DNA of 64,000 bases from Microvirga sp. KLBC 81 (GCF_003075415.1 NZ_QDAH01000020.1:1-64000); one strand, 5' to 3'. Positions 16,410-23,787 are shown, numbered from the stretch's first letter. The notes: generated from the letters alone by a model not told the origin. Made by a program: numbers and translations.

Positions 16410-16884
16410 AGGCAGGCCGTGGCATCTCCTGGCAGTCGTCCGCCGTCGGCTCCTGCCCCTTCCTCGACGAGCGGATGTGCACCACGCCCATCACGGCCTT
16501 GCTGTCGATCTCGTGTTCCTGCGTGACACGTTCGCCATACTTCTTCGGAGCGCGTTTCGACATGATCCACTTTCGGGTGTCGATGCGCAGCCGGTCGGCC
16601 TGAACGCTCTCGCCATCAGCGGCATCGGCAATCTCCAGCAGCTCGTCTTCCATGCGGTAGAGCTGGAACTCCTTCGCGCGTGCGTATTGCTGGCGAAACT
16701 CTTCTTCGTCCTCGGCCGCCAGCGCCCGGTAGATCGTTCGGGCATCCGGCATATGCGCCTCTGCCGCAATTTGCCGGATCGTCTCGCCGTCAATGACACG
16801 GGCGCAGATTTCGTCCTTGAGCTCCTTCGTCAGCACTTTCGGTCGTCCCACGGGCCGCTTCTCGCTCATGCTCTTGTGACCCAT
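16390..16884 (-). CDS. Phage terminase small subunit-like protein
   Basis: The 164-residue protein opens with the GRPKVLTKELKDEICARV segment and a helix-turn-helix (TIRQIAAEAHMPDARTIYRA). The helical FRQQYARAKEFQLYRMEDEL region and IDTRKWIMSKRAPKKYGERV follow, all typical of TerS proteins of rhizobial prophages. TerS recognises phage DNA for packaging. No large terminase subunit occurs in the window, as in phage satellites that redirect a helper's TerL. It directly follows the broken TerS-like gene. Confidence 0.85.
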   Translation of the reverse strand: MGHKSMSEKRPVGRPKVLTKELKDEICARVIDGETIRQIAAEAHMPDARTIYRALAAEDEEEFRQQYARAKEFQLYRMEDELLEIADAADGESVQADRLRIDTRKWIMSKRAPKKYGERVTQEHEIDSKAVMGVVHIRSSRKGQEPTADDCQEMPRPAFTERVR

Positions 16885-17381
16885 CAGGACAGGGGTGCGG
16901 TCGGATAGGTCGGCAGCCGATGTTCTGGCTCGGGCCCATCGTCGGCTGTCCTCGACGAGCGCATGTTCACCACGAAGCTCGAACCCTCGGGCAGCTCGTG
17001 CTCCTCGACCCGCTTGTCACGCCACTTGCCGGGCTGGCGGTTTTTCAGCCAGAAGATGCAGGCCGTGGTATCGGGCGGGTAATAGGTCAGCGTCTCTGCG
17101 CGGATGACCTCGCCCTCGTGGCAGAACAGCTTCTCGGTCTGCATGGTGTAGCCGCACGCCTTGGTGTAGAGGCGCTCGGCCACAGTGGCGTCGGCAAAAG
17201 CCTTGCCCCTTTTTAGGGCCTAGCAAAATTCGGGATGAACCAGCTTCCAGCGGTAAAGCGTGGCCTCATCCACCTCGAAGTATTTCGCCAGCTCTTCATC
17301 GGTCGCGCCCCAGAGGAGGCACGCCTTGTACGCCATCTCGGCGTAGTCGGAATGGTACTTGGTCGGTCGTCCAGCGGTCAT
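16884..17381 (-). pseudogene. TerS-like HTH protein with a premature amber codon
   Basis: From the ATG at 17381 the frame reads MTAGRPTKYHSDYAEMAYKA, then ATDEELAKYFEVDEATLYRW and HPEFC, and meets TAG at 17220-17222. The same frame continues at once with ALKRGKAFADATVAERLYTK and PPDTTACIFWLKNRQPGKW, the normal remainder of this small-terminase-like HTH family. The frame is unbroken, so a single nonsense change, probably in a Glu codon, explains it. The downstream part could in theory be re-initiated but lacks the HTH. It is paralogous in design to the intact gene that follows. Confidence 0.8.
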
Positions 17382-17398
17382 GAGCCCGCTCCTTCTGT

Positions 17399-17551
17399 TC
17401 ATGTTTCGTTCACACAATATCGGCGCGCTTCGGTTGTTCGTCCATAGGGGCAAAGCCGAGCGGCCTGGACGAACTCACCGTCCTCGGCGACCTCGATGCC
17501 GGTCTCCAGGGCGCACATGGCGGCGTGCTTGGGCAGCTCACGCTTGGTCAT
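17399..17551 (-). CDS. Small element protein, 50 aa
   Basis: A strong ribosome binding site (GGAGGAGAGAGCC before ATG) supports the start at 17551. The product begins MTKRELPKHAAMCALETGIE and ends in EARRYCVNET. It overlaps the XRE gene upstream by 14 bp, as expected for a coupled operon XRE - small protein - TerS-like genes. No family is known. Confidence 0.5.
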   Translation of the reverse strand: MTKRELPKHAAMCALETGIEVAEDGEFVQAARLCPYGRTTEARRYCVNET

Positions 17552-17813
17552 GGCTCTCTCCTCCCTCGTGGCGGGACTGACCGCCCTGGAGACGGACGCC
17601 CGGTCGCCCGTGGTTCAGGAACTCAACACCGGCAGCCTCCAGGGCGAGCTGGACTTTCAGCACGATGTGGGCCGGGCTGGTGATCACCCCGGCGGCATGC
17701 GCCTCCATCTTGCGGATCGTGTTGACGTGGACGCCCGCAGCCGCCGCCAGCGCCTCTTGGGCCATGGCGACCAAGCCACGGGCCGCTCTCAGCTGGTTTC
17801 CGGTGGTGAGCAT
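17538..17813 (-). CDS. XRE-family HTH regulator, 91 aa
   Basis: The N-terminal 60 residues form a Cro/C1-type HTH (QLRAARGLVAMAQEALAAAA then GVHVNTIRKMEAHAAG). The GVEFLNHGRPGVRLQG motif, usual in single-domain XRE regulators of this type (LEAAGVEF..GGPGVRL), follows. It is the first gene of a minus-strand unit with the TerS-like genes and is divergent from two small plus-strand genes. This is the layout of an element repressor, though that role is inferred. Confidence 0.85.
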   Translation of the reverse strand: MLTTGNQLRAARGLVAMAQEALAAAAGVHVNTIRKMEAHAAGVITSPAHIVLKVQLALEAAGVEFLNHGRPGVRLQGGQSRHEGGESHDQA

Positions 17814-17923
17814 TCAGACCTTCCGCTCGAAGTCACGTTGTATTCCAATGTCTTCAGGTCTATTATACACATGATCGCCAAGATGAGCAACTTGACAGGT
17901 GTCCCTTTCACCTCATGGAGGAA

Positions 17924-18052
17924 ATGATGACCCGTCGCGACCCGAACCTCATCATCCCGCAAGCCCTTCCCAATACCGCAATGAAACGCGCCCCGGCGAC
18001 ACGAAGCGTCGTCGCCAAGCCGCGTACCGCAGGGCTTGGAGCGACGCCATGA
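17924..18052 (+). CDS. Small basic element protein, 42 aa
   Basis: Two tandem ATG codons (17924, 17927) follow a GGAGG motif. The product (MTRRDPNLIIPQALPNTAMK, then RAPATRSVVAKPRTAG) is short and basic. Its stop overlaps the next start (ATGA), so the pair is coupled. It is divergent from the XRE regulator, a typical early position. Function unknown. Confidence 0.4.
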   Translation: MMTRRDPNLIIPQALPNTAMKRAPATRSVVAKPRTAGLGATP

Positions 18053-18171
18053 ATCTCACGCGGTCGCATATCGAGAAACTGGCCCGATGCGGGCATCTCG
18101 GCGAGACCGCTTACCGCGACCTGAAGACCATCGTCGAGACGCCGCCGCCGGAGCTGGCCGCGAGGCCGTAG
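18049..18171 (+). CDS. Small element protein, 40 aa
   Basis: The start overlaps the stop of the preceding small gene (ATGA). The product MNLTRSHIEKLARCGHLGET then AYRDLKTIVETPPPEL is a helical peptide with one Cys. Coupling to its neighbour and a compact fold support coding; no family is known. Confidence 0.4.
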   Translation: MNLTRSHIEKLARCGHLGETAYRDLKTIVETPPPELAARP

Positions 18172-18312
18172 GCCATGGCTTCGGAGCAAACGGGATTTCA
18201 AGGCGGCTGTACGAGCTTGATTGCAGGGCTTGGCAGGCAAGGGGCTATGCGGCTGGGGCAGCTGAGCGGCCACACAGGAGGCGGCTACAGGCGCACTTGG
18301 TGTTCAGGTTGG

Positions 18313-18355
18313 ATGGTGCGGCGCAACCTTTCGCTATGGTGCGCTGCAACCTTTC
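18313..18355 (+). repeat. Tandem near-identical 20-bp repeats with GGTGCG-GCAAC core
   Basis: ATGGTGCG followed by GCGCAACCTTTC (18313-18332) is repeated at 18336-18355 with two mismatches. The core GGTGCGCTGCAAC appears a third time at 18533-18545, on the other side of a small open frame. The spacing suggests protein-binding sites or a local duplication. Confidence 0.45.
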
Positions 18356-18373
18356 AACCCGAGCGGCGTTAGC

Positions 18374-18523
18374 ATGGGCTTATTCGATCTGCCGGGCTCG
18401 GTCTTGCTGAAGCGTTTTCTGGATCTTGCTGCGGTGCCATGGACGCCGCTAGATGTCGGACTCGTCGCGACTGCGATCACCGCCGCCAGCGCGGCTGTGG
18501 TCCTGTGTTCGCAGTTGCCATAG
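18374..18523 (+). CDS. Possible small membrane peptide, 49 aa
   Basis: From the ATG at 18374 the frame gives MGLFDLPGSVLLKRFLDLAA followed by a hydrophobic C-terminus rich in Ala and Val. The MGLFDLP opening resembles small phage/prophage membrane proteins. There is no clear ribosome binding site, so this is tentative. Confidence 0.3.
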   Translation: MGLFDLPGSVLLKRFLDLAAVPWTPLDVGLVATAITAASAAVVLCSQLP

Positions 18524-18568
18524 TCGCGAGGTGGTGCGCTGCAACGCTGAGGGCAGGACACTGCCCTG

Positions 18569-18609
18569 CAAAAAAGCTCCCTCGTCATGAAGGATCTGGC
18601 TAGGGAGCT
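18569..18609 (-). terminator. Terminator-like hairpin on the minus strand
   Basis: On the minus strand AGCTCCCT, a 19-base loop and AGGGAGCT are followed by a run of six T. It lies 5 bp after the stop of the minus-strand gene at 18614-18847. Confidence 0.5.
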
Positions 18610-18613
18610 GATC

Positions 18614-18847
18614 TCAGAGGATGTCCACCAATGCGTGCCGTACCAAATCTTCCAAAGCAGATCTTGCTCCTCTGACGGCCTTGCGACTTGAGAAAACTCT
18701 TCGGCCTCCCAGAGGCTTGTAGGCAGTAAAAATCAAAGACCCGCCTGTGTCACCTCGTGTCAGCCGAGAAGCCGCAGGAAAGAGCGCCTTACTGGCAACC
18801 CGCCCCCGAGAATCACCGAGAGAAATGCGAGCCGATTTTTGCTCCAA
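18614..18847 (-). CDS. Hypothetical basic protein, 77 aa
   Basis: The product (GDSRGRVASKALFPAASR, GGSLIFTAYKPLGGRRVF, ARSALEDLVRHALVDIL) has beta then helical character and no known family. The start codon at the end of the frame is TTG, so the true start is uncertain. A terminator-like hairpin directly after the stop supports a real transcript end here. Confidence 0.4.
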   Translation of the reverse strand: MEQKSARISLGDSRGRVASKALFPAASRLTRGDTGGSLIFTAYKPLGGRRVFSSRKAVRGARSALEDLVRHALVDIL

Positions 18848-19028
18848 TACGTGAACATGAGCATTGTTTCACCGTGACCACAGAAAATATGCTTGGCCAT
18901 AGGGAGAAAGAACTTTCGCCAAGAAAGTAGGCTTGCAATAGGAACTTAAATTCATCTGAGGGGTAATAGAAGGCACTCAGGGGCTGCTCCATCGGCCCTA
19001 TGTCGGAACTTGGATCTTGGAGAGACTC

Positions 19029-19598
19029 ATGCTTCGTTCGCTTTCTCTCGTTTCGCTCGGCTTCACTGCCCTGTTCGCCTCCACGCCCTCTCACGCGCAG
19101 ACTGCCGCCCCCGGCGCGCAGTGTCGTCCCGCGGTCGAGAACCCGTCCCTGTATCACAGCTGCCGGCTCCGGATCGTCAATGGCTCCGAAATCTGCCGTT
19201 GCCGGATCACAGCGGGTGCGCTGAACCGCAATCTTAGCGCTCAACCCGATGGCGATACCTTGACAACCGGCTCTATTGGCCGCGCGGGCGGCCAGTTGAG
19301 TTCCGGGGCGGCTGGCCCTCTTCAAGGTGCACCATTCGGCAGCGGCAACGCAGCAGCCGGCGGCAATTCGCCGGCCCTCAGTAGCGGATCTGCTACCACG
19401 GAACAGGACAATGCCGGGCTTGGCAACGGCTGGGAATCCTCCGATGTGCGCGATTACGGTGGCGCGTCCGCGGTTGTCGCCAGCGGCATTGATACGAGCC
19501 GGGGAGACCCGGACAATCCAGGCCATAATCCCGATGTTTCTCCTGGGAACAGCGGCAGTGCCGGGAAAAGCGGTGAGGCGCCGGGGCACACAAGATAG
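19029..19598 (+). CDS. Exported Ser/Gly-rich protein, 189 aa
   Basis: The ATG at 19029 is preceded by GGAGAG at a good distance. A signal peptide MLRSLSLVSLGFTALFAS...HAQ is followed by a short Cys-containing segment (CRPAVENPSLYHSCRLRI, SEICRCRI) and a long low-complexity Gly/Ser/Asn tail. The four Cys may form disulfides in the periplasm. No family is recognised; host-type composition. Confidence 0.65.
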   Translation: MLRSLSLVSLGFTALFASTPSHAQTAAPGAQCRPAVENPSLYHSCRLRIVNGSEICRCRITAGALNRNLSAQPDGDTLTTGSIGRAGGQLSSGAAGPLQGAPFGSGNAAAGGNSPALSSGSATTEQDNAGLGNGWESSDVRDYGGASAVVASGIDTSRGDPDNPGHNPDVSPGNSGSAGKSGEAPGHTR

Positions 19599-19676
19599 AG
19601 CGAGCTGAGGAATCTCGCGACTTTGCACGAGCCCTGATCAACTGAACAACTCTACGGATGATCAAGGAGGCGGCCC

Positions 19677-20225
19677 ATGGTCCTCGCGGGACGGCGCGGA
19701 TTGGCGATAGCTGCGCTGCTGCTCGCCACGCTCGAGCATTCATGTTCGGCTCAGGCGATGGCAAAATCCGAGAAGGTGTCGCGATCCTCGCACGTCGTCT
19801 TGACGGCGCAGCGCCTGGCCGTGCTGCGGCAGGTCAATCAGCATGTGAACAGCACGATTACGGAAGTGTCCGATCTGGAGCAGTATGGCCGAGAGGACGT
19901 ATGGACCCTTCCCGCGAGTGGCAAGGGGGACTGCGAGGATTTTGCTCTGCTCAAGCGCAAGCTGCTGGCAGAAAGTGGCTGGCCCGCCTCGACGCTTCTC
20001 GTGACGGCAGTGCAAACGGCAGCGGGAGAACCGCACGCGGTTCTCATCGCCCGAACAGACAAGGGCGATTACGCTCTGGACAACAAGACGAGCGCAATTC
20101 GCCCTCTTGCAGCAACAGGTTATGTGATCCTGTCGCAGCAGTCCCAGAAGTTCCCCGGCAAATGGATCTCGGCGGGCACAGGCGAGAAGACGGATGGGCC
20201 GGTGGCTGATTTGCCGGTGCGGTAG
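19677..20225 (+). CDS. Transglutaminase-like cysteine peptidase (BTLCP family)
   Basis: The 182-residue exported protein shows the BTLCP (PF06035) triad: Cys86 in KGDCEDFALLKR, His120 in GEPHAVLIA and Asp135 in YALDNKT. The signal peptide is MVLAGRRGLAIAALLLATLE to about residue 26, and AAGGAGGC-like spacing gives a good ribosome site (AAGGAGGCGGCCC before ATG). Family members act in the periplasm, LapG being the best-known relative. No LapD partner is nearby, so the substrate is unknown. Confidence 0.9.
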   Translation: MVLAGRRGLAIAALLLATLEHSCSAQAMAKSEKVSRSSHVVLTAQRLAVLRQVNQHVNSTITEVSDLEQYGREDVWTLPASGKGDCEDFALLKRKLLAESGWPASTLLVTAVQTAAGEPHAVLIARTDKGDYALDNKTSAIRPLAATGYVILSQQSQKFPGKWISAGTGEKTDGPVADLPVR

Positions 20226-20363
20226 AGGGCGCTCCCCTCCGGGCAAGACGGCAGCGACACTGGGAGGCCCGCAAGCGTCATTGGCGCAGGTAGAGGCAAT
20301 TGGCCGTCTACCCTCTGCTACACACAAGACAGGCTGAGTTGCGTATCATGCCTCCAAACAGAA

Positions 20364-20395
20364 CCCCGTTCGGCTCTACCCCGAACGGGGTTTCT
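20364..20395 (+). terminator. Rho-independent terminator
   Basis: CCCCGTTCGG and CCGAACGGGG form a 10-bp perfect stem with a 7-base loop, followed by TTTCTTCTTTC. It lies 138 bp after the BTLCP gene. Confidence 0.8.
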
Positions 20396-20458
20396 TCTTT
20401 CTTGGCTTCCATCTGGATACCCCGCTTGAGTGAAGGAGGGTCTGAAGGGGCGCTCTAC

Positions 20459-20639
20459 ATGGTTCGCATGGACATTCGCACAGCTCTCCTCCTTGCCCTC
20501 TGCCTCGCCCTGAGTCTGTTGACCTTTGTGAATCTCCCAAGCCCCGCTAAGGGCTTCGATGGACGCTAGGCCGTCACTATTGACGGGGACACGATAGCCA
20601 AAGGATCGGAGCGGGTGCATCTACGCCGGCATTGGTTCG
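20459..20639 (+). pseudogene. Remnant of an exported thermonuclease (SNase)-like protein
   Basis: From the ATG at 20459 a signal-peptide-like start (MVRMDIRTALLLALCLALSL) reaches a TAG at 20567-20569. The same frame continues AVTIDGDTIAKGSERVHL, matching the start of the SNase fold (VxDGDTL...R-x-RL-x-GIDAPE). A following shifted frame reads IYAGIGSDD, resembling the next motif. A nonsense change, a frameshift and loss of the rest make it clearly dead. Confidence 0.55.
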
Positions 20640-20782
20640 GATGACTTCAGTACTAGCCTAAATCCTTCTTTTGCGAGAAGTGTTTGCCCCTTATACTACT
20701 TGGGAGTTCTATGTTCGGATCAATCGGCTTAATCATAAATCACCCTTGCTAGTCGCAATGAGACAGTCCCGGAGATTTTCCA

Positions 20783-20959
20783 ATGGGAGAAGACGAAGAT
20801 GATTCAGATGCTCGTGAAGCAAGAAAGCGCAGAATGGAGGAGGCACAGCGCGAGGTGAAAAATACGATAGATAAAATGAAGGCTGATACAGAGAGAATTC
20901 GCCGCATGATGGTAGAAGCTGAAGAAAAAAAGAGGAAGGAAGATTCACATAAGAAGTAA
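20783..20959 (+). CDS. Small highly charged helical protein, 58 aa
   Basis: The ATG at 20783 follows GGAGA at 7-bp spacing. The product is a single Glu/Lys/Arg-rich helix (ARKRRMEEAQREVKNTIDKM) with an acidic start and a Lys-rich end. Base composition is clearly lower in GC than the surroundings, which suggests transfer. Function unknown. Confidence 0.5.
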   Translation: MGEDEDDSDAREARKRRMEEAQREVKNTIDKMKADTERIRRMMVEAEEKKRKEDSHKK

Positions 20960-21147
20960 AGAGTTCATTTTTGCTGTCTGACATAAGTGATGAGGTGGAT
21001 ATACTCAAATTATATCATGCCCATACTGGCCATATTACGTCCAGGCTACCTTTGCGTAAAGCAACGGGTCGGCTATGTGTGACATCGTGAAATGACTTTG
21101 AGGCCATTTGAATCTATTTTGGTTCAAGGTAATCGCGGAGAGCCTCC

Positions 21148-21564
21148 ATGCTATGGCCTCTGATCCTCGCCGCACTTCTCGCCTTATCGTCCGTTCCAGC
21201 CGAAGCTCGTTCCAAGGCTGCGGATTACCTAGTCCAGGAACAGATTGCGCAGGCATGCGAGGGGCAGAACGGGCGAATTGATCCCAGCGGAGCGATTGAG
21301 CGGGACATCACGGGCGACGGCAATGCCGACCTCGTTATTAGCCACGAAGGCATTAGCTGCTCTGGAAATGCACGTAGTAGCTACTGCGGAGCTCAGGTTT
21401 GCTCAGTCAACATCTATGTGCGCCGCGGAGCGCTGCTACAGCTAGAGCTTGAAACGCTTGGAACTGGCGTGAGCGTTGGCGGCGGACGGGTTCCGACTAT
21501 TCAGATGCATGGCCATGGTGGAAGGCCGAGAACCCTCAAATGGGATGGGCGTGGATTTCGCTGA
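21148..21564 (+). CDS. Exported protein with a calcium-loop-like motif, 138 aa
   Basis: The signal peptide MLWPLILAALLALSSVPAEA is followed by a small domain with DITGDGNADLVISHEG, a D-x-D-G-N-x-D loop like FG-GAP or dockerin-type calcium sites. Three Cys follow (ISCSGNARSSYCGAQVC), which may pair with an earlier Cys. This design is common in small periplasmic proteins of Hyphomicrobiales. The exact role is unknown. Confidence 0.75.
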   Translation: MLWPLILAALLALSSVPAEARSKAADYLVQEQIAQACEGQNGRIDPSGAIERDITGDGNADLVISHEGISCSGNARSSYCGAQVCSVNIYVRRGALLQLELETLGTGVSVGGGRVPTIQMHGHGGRPRTLKWDGRGFR

Positions 21565-21884
21565 GCCATGCATGAAAGGATGTTGATAAAGGCTAATCCG
21601 CTGGACTGTATCTCTGGAGGCTCGGCGTGAAGAGCTGCATGTGCCTCCCCTTCCCCTCTGTGCTCGTCCAAGCGGGTCTTGCCTGCCGTTCCAACCCTCC
21701 CCCATCGCCTGACGAGAACCACGCGCCCGAATAGATCCCGCTCCACCTCGAGGGAGTAGAACCGAGCCATGTTCTGGGACGGATCGACTTTGCACAAGGT
21801 TACAGGCTGCACGGGTGCGGCAACGCGGGCGGGCAGCTCCGTGGCGTGACGTCTGGAGCGGAGGAAGGTGAAGGACAGTTGGCG
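21501..21884 (-). CDS. WGR domain protein
   Basis: I prefer the ATG at 21884 (MRQLSFTFLRSRRHATELPA). The core NMARFYSLEVERDLFGRVVL then VRRWGRVGTAGKTRLDEH is a WGR domain, known from PARP proteins and from small bacterial proteins where it binds nucleic acid. The C-terminus after HAALHAE differs from the usual KRRRGY end, and another frame (ASRDTVQRISLYQHPF) looks as good, so a small frameshift is possible. It overlaps the upstream gene tail to tail by 64 bp. Confidence 0.7.
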   Translation of the reverse strand, partial: RQLSFTFLRSRRHATELPARVAAPVQPVTLCKVDPSQNMARFYSLEVERDLFGRVVLVRRWGRVGTAGKTRLDEHRGEGEAHAALHAEPPEIQSSGLAFINILSCMAQRNPRPSHLRVLGLPPWPCI

Positions 21885-22179
21885 CATGAGTGTGGCCTCT
21901 GTGATGGGCCTGACCAGCAGTGCAGAAAGCTTCCCTTCGTTGCATAGCTGCGTGACGCCGTGGACATCCAACTTTAGCATTCAGGCTTTTAGAGCATTAC
22001 ACCTAATATTCGTTGTTAATAGCTGAATTTCAGAGAAATTGAGGTGCGGCGCGAACGAATGCCGTTAAGGGGCCAGTTTGTACAGGATCGTTCCAGCTAT
22101 TCAGCTCCTGACGTTAGATAAGCAAACATCGATAGCTCGCTTTCGAGTTAGCAGATAAGGTCTAAAGGAGGCGGTGATT

Positions 22180-22956
22180 ATGGATCCGTTATCAACAGTC
22201 GTAGATCCTTTTCACATCATCTATGCTGAGCCAGCTATCGGTTGGGAGACATTTTCCCGCCAGTGGCTCGGGGTAGTGTTGGTCCCTCTTGCCACTCTGG
22301 TTGGGGCACTGCTCATCTTTCTCCAACTCAGACATACTTGGCGATCCTACGAGGAAGGACAGACTTGGAAGAAATCTGAGTTTCTCGCAAACCAAGTAAA
22401 GGATTTCTACCAAGATCCTATGGTAGAAAAAGTAATGAATTTACTAGATTACAAAGCAAGGGTTCTGAAAATTCCAAATAAAAAGGTGGATGTGCTCTTT
22501 ATACAAGGTGAAGATGTATTAAACGTAGCTCGTAACGCAGTGGCCGGAAGGGATATATTCTTTGCAAAGGGTGACTTCGTGATTATTTCGACAAGCCTCA
22601 GGCCCGCTGAGTCCTCTCAGCAATTCAGCGAAAATGAGGTTTATGTCAGGGATTTATTTGATTGGTTTTTCTTTAGGTTGGGCGAATTCCAGCACATGAT
22701 TGATAACAAGCTTTTCGAATATAAGGAGCTTGAGGTGCATATAGGTTATGTATTCAGGCTTGTGACAGGAAAACTGGATCATGTGTCGACAGATCTAGTT
22801 AAAGCTATGGGGGGTTATCGGGAGGAGTGGAAATTCAGTGGAGTTGATACGCTTTTAGAGCGTTGCGAATACCCAGATAAATTCCTGCCGCGGCCGAGCC
22901 TAATTCGCAGAGCAGGAGATCAGGTCGTGAGCCGTTTACGACATCTTGCAGGGTAA
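22180..22956 (+). CDS. Membrane-anchored protein in AT-rich DNA, 258 aa
   Basis: A GGAGG motif at 22167 sits 8 bp before the ATG at 22180; an in-frame GTG at 22174 is too close to it. The N-terminus is periplasmic-like, then one membrane span (about residues 30-50, WLGVVLVPLATLVGALLIFL), then a large cytoplasmic part with QLRHTWRSYEEGQTWKKSEF. The pattern resembles DUF4760-like membrane proteins seen near defence genes, but I am not sure of the family. Codon use is far more AT-rich than its neighbours, a sign of transfer. Confidence 0.65.
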   Translation: MDPLSTVVDPFHIIYAEPAIGWETFSRQWLGVVLVPLATLVGALLIFLQLRHTWRSYEEGQTWKKSEFLANQVKDFYQDPMVEKVMNLLDYKARVLKIPNKKVDVLFIQGEDVLNVARNAVAGRDIFFAKGDFVIISTSLRPAESSQQFSENEVYVRDLFDWFFFRLGEFQHMIDNKLFEYKELEVHIGYVFRLVTGKLDHVSTDLVKAMGGYREEWKFSGVDTLLERCEYPDKFLPRPSLIRRAGDQVVSRLRHLAG

Positions 22957-23001
22957 TGGTCGTCAACTTACCAATCAGCATCCTAACCAATTTGCGCCGT
23001 C

Positions 23002-23073
23002 CTCATCATCGCGAAGCTGGATCGTCTCGCCCGCAACGTGGCCTTCATCTTCAACCTGATGGAATCGGGTGTT
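23002..23073 (+). pseudogene. Fragment of a serine recombinase (resolvase)
   Basis: The frame LIIAKLDRLARNVAFIFNLM then ESGV matches the conserved AKLDRLAR...F...LMESGV part of the resolvase catalytic domain. Only about 24 codons remain, without the active-site Ser region or the DNA-binding end. Confidence 0.7.
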
Positions 23074-23275
23074 GTTCATTGGCATCCGGTCCATCGGGCA
23101 TGATTAGCACGGAAACGGCGTATCCTTGAGAGGCCAGGGCATCTGCGGCATTGAAGGCCGAGGTTTCGGCTTCCTCACGCGTGGGGTACAAAATCTGAGT
23201 GCGATCCTTGTATGTAACCAACCACTCATTCTGAACCTGGAACACAACAAAACGCTCGGTATGGGTTGAGTGCAT
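23051..23275 (-). CDS. DUF2188-like small protein, 74 aa
   Basis: A GGGGAGG motif 5 bp before the ATG supports the start at 23275. The sequence RFVVFQVQNEWLVTYKDRTQ followed by PTREEAETSAFNAADALASQ has the strand-strand-helix order of DUF2188-type proteins (W.V...G....F.tk.eA...A...A). It overlaps the resolvase fragment by 23 bp on the other strand. Function unknown. Confidence 0.6.
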   Translation of the reverse strand: MHSTHTERFVVFQVQNEWLVTYKDRTQILYPTREEAETSAFNAADALASQGYAVSVLIMPDGPDANEQHPIPSG

Positions 23276-23350
23276 TGTTGCCTCCCCTTGAGGTGAGCAG
23301 CCGCAACGCTAGCATGCCAATCGCCAAAACGGCTGACTGAAAAGGAGAGC

Positions 23351-23403
23351 CTGTCGTCTACTCAGAGTAGGCATCCTCCGGAAGGATAGTGATCCTACGA
23401 CAG
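23351..23403. other. Structured palindromic element
   Basis: CTGTC at 23351 pairs with GACAG ending at 23403, GTAGG pairs with CCTAC, and an inner ATCCT / AGGAT hairpin has a CCGGA loop. The nested arms suggest a folded RNA or a processed palindromic repeat. It lies between two minus-strand genes. Confidence 0.35.
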
Positions 23404-23430
23404 CGGCAAATGCCTCCAAGATTGCTCCCG

Positions 23431-23460
23431 GTTCCATAGAGGGGCTTCTGCAAATGCCGC
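23431..23460. repeat. Dispersed 30-bp repeat, copy 1
   Basis: GTTCCATAGAGGGGCTTCTG followed by CAAATGCCGC. It lies 10 bp after the stop of the minus-strand gene at 23471-23701. Related copies are at 24183-24211 and 24528-24557. Confidence 0.6.
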
Positions 23461-23470
23461 GGTACAGGTG

Positions 23471-23701
23471 CTACTCCTTACCCGAAGGCGGCTCTTTGGA
23501 AGGGGTGGCACGGGCGAGTTCTTCTCGGATCAGTTGTGCCGTCTTGGGGCCGATACCCGGGAGCGTGTGGATCTGGTCCGCCATAGCCCTGAGCCGATCC
23601 AAGCTCGTGATGCCCTCTTGGCGCAGAGCCTCCCAAGCCTGGAAAGGCAAACGCAGCCCCCTGATTGGTCCCCCGATACGCTCCCACTTGGGACTGGGCA
23701 T
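23471..23701 (-). CDS. Helix-hairpin-helix domain protein, 76 aa (paralog 1)
   Basis: The product ends in a clear HhH motif (LPGIGPKTAQLIREELAR) after LRLPFQAWEALRQEGITSLD, the layout of the RNA polymerase alpha C-terminal domain fold. HhH motifs bind DNA without sequence specificity or mediate contacts. A second, diverged paralog lies 87 bp upstream in the same direction. The role of these very small proteins is unknown. Confidence 0.65.
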   Translation of the reverse strand: MPSPKWERIGGPIRGLRLPFQAWEALRQEGITSLDRLRAMADQIHTLPGIGPKTAQLIREELARATPSKEPPSGKE

Positions 23702-23787
23702 GCGTCTCCCCTCTGAGCTTGGCCCCTTCAGGTACAGGGTACAACCAGGAGGCTTTGTGCCAACATTCCGAGCATCAGAATATCAGC

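Noticed and set aside
17220..17222. UAG as a recoded amino acid (pyrrolysine or readthrough) in the TerS-like gene
   Set aside because: No sign of pyrrolysine machinery or a recoding hairpin; a simple nonsense mutation is more economical.
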